Shown here: positions 14,749 through 21,576 of the stretch, piece after piece
Layout: each line of letters begins with the position of its first letter
Position numbering within the stretch: the stretch's first letter is position 1
NCBI GenBank assembly: GCA_030698695.1
Contig: JAUYMR010000017.1
Location: forward strand, 1-40,323
Length of the DNA: 40,323 nt
Source of the DNA: a bacterium
GTDB lineage: Bacteria > Patescibacteriota > Minisyncoccia > UBA6257 > WO2-44-18
Direction: 5' to 3'
The notes under the pieces: model-generated
What the model was told of the DNA's origin: nothing
The model's input: only the letters and a program-made list of their open reading frames with translations
Databases searched by the model: none
Made by a program: the position numbers and the translations under genes

Positions 14749-15969
14749 ATGATTAATATGAATAAATATATCGCGATTGTTACAATTTTATTGTCTTTGG
14801 GATTGATTCTTCAGGTTGCCCAAGCTAAAAACAATAGTTTCCCTGTCTGGGATCAGATATCAGATAAATCTGTTATAGCGGGACAAACTATTCAATTTAC
14901 TGTTAATGCTTCAGATCCGGATGGAGATGCTTTGTCGTATCAAATCGTGAATTTGCCCAAAGGCGCTACTTTTAATAGTTCTAGCAGAATATTTAATTGG
15001 AATCCCAACGAAGGTCAAGTTGGCGGTTGGTTGGTATGGTTTAAAGTTTCAGATGGCCAGCATTTATCTGAAATGATGATTTATGTCAGCGTGATTAGTT
15101 CTCAACAAACGGGCTCAGCTAATACCTCTACTAATGTAACCAATGATGATGCGATTTATTACACTAATTATACTGCTTCGCCGACATTTCTTAGTTTCAA
15201 TCCCTCTCTGACAGCTACCGAGGGCGTGCTTTACAATTATCAAATTCAAGCGGCTAGCAATAACGGCAGTATGACCAAATATCGTTTAACCGATTATCCT
15301 GGTGGTATGTTTATCAATGAAACAGCTGGTCTGATAGCTTGGGTGCCGAATGAGAATCAAGGACGCGCTGAACCATATCAAGTTACTGTGGTTGCTACTA
15401 ATGGTCAGTGGGAATCGAGCAGAACTTTTTATATTACAGTTAATGATGTTCAGACTTCTGAAACTATAACTAATAATACTTCTGGTAACAAAAACGCGTC
15501 AGTGCCTACATCCGGTAAATCGGCCAAAGAAGTTATAGAGGTGAGCGATGTCGTGATTGAAGCTAAAGATAATGGCGATATCGTTGTTAGTTGGAATACC
15601 AATCTGCCGACAAGGGACAGAATAATTTATGACATTGTTTCCGAAGCTGATCGCACTAGCGACTATGAATATGCTTATGCCAGTTCGGAAAGCGATGAGT
15701 TGTCTAAAAATCACGAAGTTAATTTAGGCAAATTAGACGTCGGTCAGACATATTATTTTCGCATAGTTTCCAAAACCGATAAAACCGTTAAGATCGGCCA
15801 AGAGAGGATTTTTGTTCGTTTGGCTGATGGGGCTATAAATGATTTGGGTCTAGCTTCCGCTTTCACTGCGTTGGGCAGTCTCTTATTCAGTCCAGGTATT
15901 TTGTTTATAGTTATTATTATACTAGGATTTATGCTATATCGTGCTAGAAAGAAATCAGATTTGATATAA
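14749..15969 (+). CDS. Membrane-anchored Ig/cadherin-like surface protein
   Basis: A 406-aa exported protein. The signal peptide ends near residue 26 (LILQVAQA). A putative-Ig (He_PIG/dystroglycan cadherin-like) domain follows at about 30-105, with the hallmark NASDPDGDALSY and GATFNSSSRIFNW. A second similar domain at about 155-240 contains NETAGLIAWVPN. A Ser/Thr/Asn-rich linker precedes a fibronectin-III-like domain at about 265-360 (VVIEAKDNGDIVVSWNT and YYFRIVSKT). One C-terminal helix (about 383-398) and the basic tail RARKKSD anchor it. Probably an adhesin or cell-wall contact protein; ligand unknown. An upstream in-frame GTG at 14701 is rejected because the promoter lies after it. Confidence 0.85.
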   Translation: MINMNKYIAIVTILLSLGLILQVAQAKNNSFPVWDQISDKSVIAGQTIQFTVNASDPDGDALSYQIVNLPKGATFNSSSRIFNWNPNEGQVGGWLVWFKVSDGQHLSEMMIYVSVISSQQTGSANTSTNVTNDDAIYYTNYTASPTFLSFNPSLTATEGVLYNYQIQAASNNGSMTKYRLTDYPGGMFINETAGLIAWVPNENQGRAEPYQVTVVATNGQWESSRTFYITVNDVQTSETITNNTSGNKNASVPTSGKSAKEVIEVSDVVIEAKDNGDIVVSWNTNLPTRDRIIYDIVSEADRTSDYEYAYASSESDELSKNHEVNLGKLDVGQTYYFRIVSKTDKTVKIGQERIFVRLADGAINDLGLASAFTALGSLLFSPGILFIVIIILGFMLYRARKKSDLI

Positions 15970-16005
15970 AATTTTCTTGGGTTTAGAGATCGTCGATCAA
16001 AAACT

Positions 16006-16035
16006 AAAAACCCCCGCCTTGCGGCGGGGATTTTT
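16006..16035. terminator. Bidirectional terminator between surface gene and RNase P RNA
   Basis: CCCCGCC (16012-16018) and GGCGGGG (16023-16029) with loop TTGC, flanked by AAAAA upstream and ATTTTT downstream, so it has a T-run on both strands. Confidence 0.85.
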
Positions 16036-16040
16036 AATAG

Positions 16041-16068
16041 TCCGCCTCAGCTTAAAGCTTCGGCGGGA
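16041..16068. repeat. Imperfect palindrome next to RNase P RNA 3' end
   Basis: TCCGCCTCAGCTT and AAGCTTCGGCGGGA pair with one mismatch and one bulge. It lies between the terminator and the RNase P 3' end. It could be part of the RNA's 3' trailer or a dispersed palindrome. Confidence 0.5.
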
Positions 16069-16070
16069 CA

Positions 16071-16428
16071 AGCTGGTAATTCATAAGCCGGATTCTGTAT
16101 CAAGCAATCATTTATCTGGGATCAATATTACTATTGACCTCTAGCGGCACTCCCGCCTCAATGGCGGGCGCGGCCTTGCGCCCAGTAAGGATTTAGCCGT
16201 TTCATTCCAGTCTTTTAATCTCTATAACTGGACTAGACCAACTAGCTTGAGATTGGGTCTTCCGATTCCTTTCGAAACCGGACGTTTCTGCTCGCACCTC
16301 TGTATCACTACTGATGGATGTTATCCATTACTATTTTATCCCGATAAACATCGGGAGAGCGTCCGGACTTTCCTCCCAGTTCTTTTGACATTCGTCATGG
16401 GTCTGGGCGATTGCCCGAATTACCAGCT
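16071..16428 (-). ncRNA. rnpB: RNase P RNA
   Basis: On the minus strand the 5' part carries GGGAGGAAAGTCCGGACG (P4 5' strand region) and the 3' part carries AGATAAATGATTGCT and ACAGAATCCGGCTTA, the universal RNase P signatures. P1 is a 12-bp perfect helix from AGCTGGTAATTC at the 5' end (16428-16417) and GAATTACCAGCT at the 3' end (16082-16071), which fixes both ends and gives about 358 nt. It is the catalytic RNA for tRNA 5' maturation. The overall plan fits bacterial type A. Confidence 0.96.
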
Positions 16429-16471
16429 AGTTTTAAGATAACATAAAATACTATATTTTGCAATAGATAGA

Positions 16472-16501
16472 TTGACTTATCCAAATAATGTGTGCTATAA
16501 T
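16472..16501 (+). promoter_or_regulatory. Promoter of the 108-aa gene
   Basis: TTGACT at 16472-16477, 18-nt spacer, extended -10 TGCTATAAT with hexamer 16496-16501. Start near 16508 gives a leader of about 41 nt containing GGAGG at 16540-16544 region, unlike the leaderless genes nearby. Confidence 0.7.
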
Positions 16502-16548
16502 TAACTTTAGTAACTTGAACATATTAACTCTATTTCCTGGAGGAAATA

Positions 16549-16875
16549 ATGGAGATTGGGAAGCCAGAAGTGATTAGGGTTGTGCGTGATGAGAGCGGCC
16601 AAGTTTTACTAGTAGAGATACAACAGGAGGATGAGAGTGGCCTTATCCACAAGGCCACTTATCGTCGCATTAACGGGAAGATGATCCCCACAGATAAGAC
16701 GGTGACGGGTGGGCGGCTTGTCCAGAGTGATATTCCGTACTTCGTTTTGAAGTCCATGCGTAGGATAGCTATGGCCATATTTAATAAAAAAAATCCACCC
16801 AATGATCCGGAGGGACAAGCCGCCCTAGCCCAAAAGGTAGGGGAAGGAACGATGCTTCAACCGGAGTTGTTTTAA
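16549..16875 (+). CDS. Hypothetical protein with canonical Shine-Dalgarno sequence
   Basis: A 108-aa soluble protein not recognised. The N-terminal half (IRVVRDESGQVLLVEIQQED and ATYRRINGKMIP) reads as beta strands. The C-terminal part is helical, with a basic LKSMRRIAMAIFNKK segment, then a Pro/Asp/Gly-rich tail. No membrane segment or catalytic motif. The translation signal CTGGAGGAAATAATG is one of only four clear Shine-Dalgarno starts in the window, on a leader of about 41 nt. The base composition is richer in G and C than its neighbours. It is a single-gene unit closed by a strong terminator. Confidence 0.75.
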   Translation: MEIGKPEVIRVVRDESGQVLLVEIQQEDESGLIHKATYRRINGKMIPTDKTVTGGRLVQSDIPYFVLKSMRRIAMAIFNKKNPPNDPEGQAALAQKVGEGTMLQPELF

Positions 16876-16885
16876 ATAAAAAAAC

Positions 16886-16915
16886 ATCCCCCAACGGTAA
16901 CCGTTGGGGGATTTT
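16886..16915 (+). terminator. Terminator of the 108-aa gene
   Basis: ATCCCCCAACGG (16886-16897) and CCGTTGGGGGAT (16901-16912) pair perfectly around TAA, followed by a short T-run TTTT. Confidence 0.88.
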
Positions 16916-16919
16916 CATA

Positions 16920-16959
16920 GCATAACATTATAATAGAATATTCTGTTATAATGTTATGC
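16920..16959. repeat. 40-bp near-perfect AT-rich palindrome
   Basis: The left half (16920-16939) and the reverse complement of the right half (16940-16959) match at 19 of 20 positions; the halves begin GCATAACATTATAA. TATAAT occurs at 16929-16934 and 16947-16952. It is not a terminator (no GC stem, no T-run). It may be an operator for a dimeric or tetrameric regulator, or a small palindromic element. Confidence 0.75.
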
Positions 16960-17015
16960 CTTTGAGGATGTGGGCAATAATAAAAGATAAAGACAATGAC
17001 AAAAAATGAGACTTA

Positions 17016-17035
17016 GCGCCGCCCGGCGCGGTTTT
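17016..17035 (+). terminator. Terminator-like hairpin just before CIRCE
   Basis: GCGCC (17016-17020) and GGCGC (17025-17029) with a 4-nt loop, then GGTTTT. It could stop read-through into the heat-shock promoter. Weak T-run. Confidence 0.45.
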
Positions 17036-17040
17036 ACTAA

Positions 17041-17078
17041 TTAGCACTCTTGACATGAGAGTGCTAATAGCTAATAAT
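17041..17078 (+). promoter_or_regulatory. CIRCE operator overlapping the hrcA promoter
   Basis: Perfect CIRCE: TTAGCACTC (17041-17049), 9-nt spacer, GAGTGCTAA (17059-17067). The spacer contains TTGACA (17050-17055), which serves as the -35, with a TAATAAT -10 at 17072-17078. HrcA bound to CIRCE would therefore cover the -35 directly. Start near 17085. Confidence 0.93.
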
Positions 17079-17093
17079 AATTTTAATTGCTTA

Positions 17094-17780
17094 ATGACTA
17101 TTAATTCAAGAACACAATCAATTTTAGAAACAGCCATTCGTGATTATATAAGAACTGGCAAACCTGTTAGTTCTGAACAATTATGTTGCGATCATGATTT
17201 TGGCGTCAGGCCGGCGACTATTAGATCCGAATTGAATTGTTTAATTGACGGAGGGTTTTTAATGCAACCGCATACTTCGGCCGGACGCGTGCCAACTGAT
17301 AAGGGTTATAGGTTTTTAGTGGATAATATCTTAGAAAATATAGCCGATGACATTATTCTAACAAGATCGCGTCTTAGAAATTTATTTGCCGAGGAGGCAA
17401 GTAAATTGGTGCAAGATTTGGCGGCGGAATTAAATTTATTAGGCGTTGGCTATGAGGCCAACGATGGTGATTTACACAAAGAAGGATTGGGCGGTCTTTT
17501 TGCTAAACTTGACTTAGCTGACAAAAAAGATATTTTTGAGATTATTAGTGATTTTGAAATGATAGATGATCGCATTGATAATATTATGAATCATATTTCG
17601 GGGCAAAAACCCAATGTTTTTATTGGCAAGAGCCCGATTACTAAAAGTCGTCATCTTTCAGTGGTGGCTGATATTTACAATAGGAATGGCGAACAATTAG
17701 TGTTGTTGGCAATTGGGCCCAAAAGAATGAATTACCCCAAAGTTATACAAACATTTACGATATTACATCAATATGAATGA
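17094..17780 (+). CDS. hrcA: Heat-inducible transcription repressor HrcA (short form)
   Basis: A 228-aa repressor that binds CIRCE upstream. The N-terminal winged helix has RTQSILETAIRDYIRTGKPV, then ATIRSELNCL and the TSAGRVPTDKGYRFLVD signature. It is about 110 residues shorter than typical HrcA (about 340), mainly through loss of the inserted dimerisation region. I start at the ATG at 17094 rather than the in-frame ATG at 17055 because the latter lies inside CIRCE, upstream of the -10. The leader is then about 9 nt with no Shine-Dalgarno sequence. It overlaps grpE by 8 nt. Confidence 0.93.
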   Translation: MTINSRTQSILETAIRDYIRTGKPVSSEQLCCDHDFGVRPATIRSELNCLIDGGFLMQPHTSAGRVPTDKGYRFLVDNILENIADDIILTRSRLRNLFAEEASKLVQDLAAELNLLGVGYEANDGDLHKEGLGGLFAKLDLADKKDIFEIISDFEMIDDRIDNIMNHISGQKPNVFIGKSPITKSRHLSVVADIYNRNGEQLVLLAIGPKRMNYPKVIQTFTILHQYE

Positions 17781-18273
17781 TTATAAAGAAAAAAATAATA
17801 TGGGAGATGCCCAAGATGATTCCCAAACTGATTTACAAAAATGCGAACAGGCCAGAGACGAGAATCTCAATGGCTGGAAGAGGGCTAAGGCGGACCTGAT
17901 CAATTATCAGAAGGATGAGGTTAAGCGATTAGAAGAAATGGCGAAATTTAGCAATTGGGATTTAATAAGAGAATTAGTCGCTGTTTTAGATAGTTTTGCC
18001 GCCATGGAGGCCAGCGGCAACAACGATGGGGGCGATGCGTCCGATTTGAAAGGACTTTTGATGATCGGGCGTCAGTTGGAAGATGTTTTGAAAAAACGTG
18101 GTTTAGAAAGAATAAAAGCCGAAGTTGGCCAACAATTGGATACATCATTGCACGAGGCAGTGGAAGAGATGGCGGCTAACGGACCGCCCGGTAGCATTGT
18201 TGAAGAGGTCGGAAGAGGATATGTATTTAATGGCCGTGTCGTTAGGCCGGCAAGAGTTAAGATTAATAAATAA
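17773..18273 (+). CDS. grpE: Nucleotide exchange factor GrpE
   Basis: A 166-aa co-chaperone that releases ADP from DnaK. The charged N-terminal coiled coil (KCEQARDENLNGWKRAKADL and NYQKDEVKRLEEM) leads to the beta domain with HEAVEEM and the closing GYVFNGRVVRPARVKI, the family signature. The start overlaps hrcA by 8 nt, so translation is likely coupled. A downstream Met at residue 10 is a possible alternative start. Confidence 0.95.
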   Translation: MNDYKEKNNMGDAQDDSQTDLQKCEQARDENLNGWKRAKADLINYQKDEVKRLEEMAKFSNWDLIRELVAVLDSFAAMEASGNNDGGDASDLKGLLMIGRQLEDVLKKRGLERIKAEVGQQLDTSLHEAVEEMAANGPPGSIVEEVGRGYVFNGRVVRPARVKINK

Positions 18274-18280
18274 AAATATA

Positions 18281-18301
18281 AAGTATCAAGTATCAAGTAT
18301 C
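18281..18301 (+). repeat. Three tandem AAGTATC heptamers
   Basis: AAGTATC is repeated exactly three times (18281-18287, 18288-18294, 18295-18301) in the grpE-dnaK gap. Related GTATCAAGTGTCAGGTGT text precedes the gene at 4499, so this is a recurring intergenic style in this genome. Confidence 0.7.
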
Positions 18302-18360
18302 GGGCTTCAGATATCAAGCTTTATGATATATGACGCGCGACACATGATATATTAAACAAT

Positions 18361-20295
18361 ATGTCTAAAATAATCGGTATTGATTTAGGAACAACTAATT
18401 CGGCGATGGCCGTTGTTGAGGGTGGTTCGCCAAAAATATTAGAAAATACAGAGGGCAATCGCACTACGCCATCAATTGTGGCAGTTACTAAGGCCAATGA
18501 AAGAGCGGCCGGTCTTTTGGCTAAGCGTCAGGCCGTGGTCAATCCTAAAAATACAATTTTTTCCGTAAAACGTTTAATTGGACGAAAATTTTCTGATTCA
18601 GAAGTGCAACAAGACAAAAAGTGGCTACCTTTTGATATTAAAGAATCTTCTACTGGCGGAGTGGAAATAAAAATGGCTGATAAGTGGCATAGACCAGAAG
18701 AAATCTCAGCTATGGTTCTCGCTAAACTAAAAGCAGACGCCGAGGCCAGATTGGGTGAAAAAATCATAGAAGCAGTGATAACGGTACCGGCTTATTTTGA
18801 TGACAGCCAAAGACAAGCCACTAAAAATGCCGGCGAGATTGCCGGTTTGAAAGTAAGGCGCATTATCAATGAGCCAACGGCAGCGGCTTTGGCCTATGGT
18901 TTGAATCGTAAAAAAGACGAACAGATCGTAGTTTACGATTTTGGCGGTGGAACATTTGACGTGTCTGTTTTAGAGATTGCTGAAAATACCATAGAAGTTA
19001 AGTCCACCGGCGGCGATACTCATTTGGGCGGAGACGATTTTGATAAGAGGATTAATGAATATCTAGTCAGTGAATATAAAAAGCAAGAAGGTATAGATGT
19101 CGCTAAGGATCCATTGGCCTTGCAAAGGTTGAAAGAGGCAGCTGAACGAGCCAAACATGAGCTTTCTACGTCCATGGAAACGGAAATAAATTTGCCATAT
19201 ATTAGCTCGGACGCCTCTGGACCAAAGCATTTTTTAATGAAATTTACTCGCGCCAAATTAGAATCATTGGTAGCCGATGAAATAACGCGATCTATCAAAC
19301 TTACTGAACAAACAATCAAAGAGGCCGGTTTTGCAGTGAAAGATATTGATGAAATTATATTGGTTGGCGGTCAAACGCGCATGCCTGCCATAGTTGACGC
19401 TGTTAAAAAGTTTTTTGGTAAGGATCCTCACCAGGGAGTCAATCCTGACGAAGTGGTGGCCATAGGCGCGGCGATACAGGGAGAGATTTTATCCGCTAAA
19501 GATGAGGGGCGCCGTCCAGAGGGCGAAGTTAAAGATGTTTTGCTTTTGGATGTTGCGCCGTTGTCATTAGGTATTGAGACCCTAGGGGGCGTCTTTACCA
19601 AATTAATTGAGAAGAATACAACCATTCCTACTGCCAAGACGCAAGTATTTTCCACCGCCGCCGACAATCAGACTTCAGTTGAGATCCATGTTCTGCAAGG
19701 TGAGCGCGAGATGGCGGCAGATAATAAAACTCTGGCTAGATTTATTTTAGATGGTATTCCCACAGCTCCAAGGGGCGTGCCACAGGTAGAGGTGAGTTTT
19801 GATATTGATGCTAACGGCATACTCAATGTCTCTGCCAAAGATAAAGCTAGCGGCAAAACTCAATCAGTTAAAGTTGAGGCCACAACTAGCATTTCTAAAG
19901 AGGAGGTTGAACGATTGAAACAAGAGGCGGCTAAGCATGCTGAAGAGGATAAAGCCAAGAAAGAATTAGTGGAAACTCACAATCAAGCCGAAAATTTAAT
20001 CTACGTTTCGGAAAAATCATTAACTGACGCCGGAGATAAAATACCAACTGATGTTAAAGAAGGGGTTACTAAAAAAATTGAAGCGCTCAAATCAGTAAAA
20101 GATGGCCAAGATGTTAATGCCGTTAAAACTGCCATCGCTGAACTTTCTACTGAAATTCAAAAGGTTGGTCAGCATATGTATAAAGATCAAAACCAAACCA
20201 AGCCGCAAGACCAAACTGGCGAGCAGGTGAAAGACCAGGATGAAAATCAAGACCAAGGCGGCAATGCCGAGCAGACCGATGGCGAGCAAAAATAA
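18361..20295 (+). CDS. dnaK: Chaperone DnaK (Hsp70)
   Basis: A 644-aa Hsp70. [16 protein letters not shown] at the N-terminus, [16 protein letters not shown], the phosphate-2 motif [10 protein letters not shown] and the linker [16 protein letters not shown] are all intact; the substrate-binding domain and lid follow. The C-terminal tail is a long Gln/Asp/Glu-rich low-complexity segment (about the last 35 residues). It works with GrpE and DnaJ encoded on either side. Besides the CIRCE promoter it may have an internal one, because TATATT (18348-18353) ends 7 nt before the ATG. Confidence 0.98.
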   Translation: MSKIIGIDLGTTNSAMAVVEGGSPKILENTEGNRTTPSIVAVTKANERAAGLLAKRQAVVNPKNTIFSVKRLIGRKFSDSEVQQDKKWLPFDIKESSTGGVEIKMADKWHRPEEISAMVLAKLKADAEARLGEKIIEAVITVPAYFDDSQRQATKNAGEIAGLKVRRIINEPTAAALAYGLNRKKDEQIVVYDFGGGTFDVSVLEIAENTIEVKSTGGDTHLGGDDFDKRINEYLVSEYKKQEGIDVAKDPLALQRLKEAAERAKHELSTSMETEINLPYISSDASGPKHFLMKFTRAKLESLVADEITRSIKLTEQTIKEAGFAVKDIDEIILVGGQTRMPAIVDAVKKFFGKDPHQGVNPDEVVAIGAAIQGEILSAKDEGRRPEGEVKDVLLLDVAPLSLGIETLGGVFTKLIEKNTTIPTAKTQVFSTAADNQTSVEIHVLQGEREMAADNKTLARFILDGIPTAPRGVPQVEVSFDIDANGILNVSAKDKASGKTQSVKVEATTSISKEEVERLKQEAAKHAEEDKAKKELVETHNQAENLIYVSEKSLTDAGDKIPTDVKEGVTKKIEALKSVKDGQDVNAVKTAIAELSTEIQKVGQHMYKDQNQTKPQDQTGEQVKDQDENQDQGGNAEQTDGEQK

Positions 20296-20356
20296 TGATG
20301 TCGCCCAGCCGCTGGCGGGATACTCACGTTTGTAGTTAAATTTTCTACGCATGAGC

Positions 20357-20376
20357 CCCGTCTGCCGGTAGACAGG
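20357..20376. repeat. REP-like palindrome, second copy
   Basis: CCCGTCTGCCGGTAGACAGG is an imperfect palindrome (8 of 10 pairs) sharing the CTGCCGG core and overall plan with the perfect palindrome at 423-442. It lies in the 99-nt dnaK-dnaJ gap, so it will be transcribed and could form a hairpin that affects mRNA stability. Confidence 0.65.
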
Positions 20377-20394
20377 TTAAAGATTAAAACAAAC

Positions 20395-21498
20395 ATGGCA
20401 GATTACTACAAAGTTTTAGGAATTGATAGGGGGGCTAGCGATGACGATATTAAAAAGGCCTACAGAAAGTTAGCTCACCAATATCATCCGGATAAGCATA
20501 GTGGCGATGATAAGAAATTCAAAGAGATAAACGAAGCTTATCAAATTTTATCAAACAAAGAAAAGAAAGCTCAATACGATAAATTCGGACGTGTTTTTTC
20601 CGCCGGAGATGGATTCTCCGCCGGAGGCGGGCCATCTTCTGGTTGGGATTTTCAAGGTTTTGCCGATGGCTTTGGCTTTGGTTTTGATGCCAACAACATG
20701 GGGGACGTCGGTGATATTTTTGACGCTTTTTTTGGAGGATTGGGTGGTAGGAAACGTAAAACTTATCAACGTGGTTCCGATTTGGAATTGGGGCAAGAAA
20801 TAACATTAGAGGAGTCATTCACTGGCGTACAAAAAATTTTAAAATATAAAACTTTCGTAGCCTGCCAGAGTTGTTCCGGTTTGGGACATTTTCCCGATGA
20901 TGGATTTAAATCTTGTGCTATTTGTGATGGTCGTGGAGAGATAAAGGAAACACGCAATACTTTTTTTGGCGGTTTCGCTCAAGTTAAGCCCTGTAAACAA
21001 TGTCATGGCGCTGGCAAAATTCCTAACAAATCATGCAAGGATTGCTCCGGCTCTGGGCGGATTAGCGGCCAAAAAGAAATTAGCGTAAGTATCGTTCCTG
21101 GAGTTGCCGATGGCCAGATGATTAAAATATCCAAAGCTGGAGAAAAGGGAGTTCATGGAGCCGAGGCGGGTGATCTTTATGTTAGGTTACGAGTTAGGCC
21201 GCACCCGATTTTTAAGAGGATTGGCGATGACTTACTGGTAAAAAAAGAGATTAGCTTGATTGATGTTTTATCGGACAAAAAAATCTTACTGGATTCTATT
21301 TCTGGCAAGAAATTGGGAATCGGCATCCCACATGGATTTAATTTAAAAGATAAGATCGTAGTTGAGGGAGAGGGCATGCCTAAGTTGGGTAGTTATGGGA
21401 AAGGAAATCTTCTTGTAGATATTGATATTAGAACACCCAAGAAATTAAGTTCCAAAGCCAAAAAACTTTTGGAAGATTTGGATAAAGAAGTTGAATAA
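20395..21498 (+). CDS. dnaJ: Chaperone DnaJ (Hsp40, type I)
   Basis: A 367-aa co-chaperone that stimulates DnaK ATPase. The J domain has HPD at 31-33. A Gly/Phe-rich region follows at about 68-118. Four zinc-binding repeats CQSCSGLG, CAICDGRG, CKQCHGAG and CKDCSGSG make a complete zinc finger, and the C-terminal substrate-binding domains are complete (GDLYVRLRVRPHPIFKR). It ends the heat-shock operon, followed by a bidirectional terminator. Confidence 0.97.
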   Translation: MADYYKVLGIDRGASDDDIKKAYRKLAHQYHPDKHSGDDKKFKEINEAYQILSNKEKKAQYDKFGRVFSAGDGFSAGGGPSSGWDFQGFADGFGFGFDANNMGDVGDIFDAFFGGLGGRKRKTYQRGSDLELGQEITLEESFTGVQKILKYKTFVACQSCSGLGHFPDDGFKSCAICDGRGEIKETRNTFFGGFAQVKPCKQCHGAGKIPNKSCKDCSGSGRISGQKEISVSIVPGVADGQMIKISKAGEKGVHGAEAGDLYVRLRVRPHPIFKRIGDDLLVKKEISLIDVLSDKKILLDSISGKKLGIGIPHGFNLKDKIVVEGEGMPKLGSYGKGNLLVDIDIRTPKKLSSKAKKLLEDLDKEVE

Positions 21499-21545
21499 AT
21501 TTTTATAACGCGATTTTATATGATCCGTTAGTTGATGTAATAAAT

Positions 21546-21576
21546 AAAAACCCCCGCTATAGCGGGGGATGTGTTT
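21546..21576. terminator. Bidirectional terminator between dnaJ and the kinase gene
   Basis: CCCCCGCTATAGCGGGGG (21551-21568) is an 18-bp perfect palindrome with AAAAA on the left and GTGTTTTT on the right, so each strand ends in a T-run. Both flanking genes converge on it. Confidence 0.87.

Noticed and set aside
16247-16441. 64-aa ORF within the RNase P region
   Set aside because: It lies antisense inside the RNase P RNA and has no coding signature.
17055-17093. Longer hrcA start at 17055
   Set aside because: That ATG lies inside the CIRCE operator and before the -10; the 17094 start matches the usual HrcA N-terminus.
18281-18301. CRISPR array
   Set aside because: Heptamer repeats have no spacers, and no cas genes or 24-40 nt repeats with spacers occur anywhere in the window.
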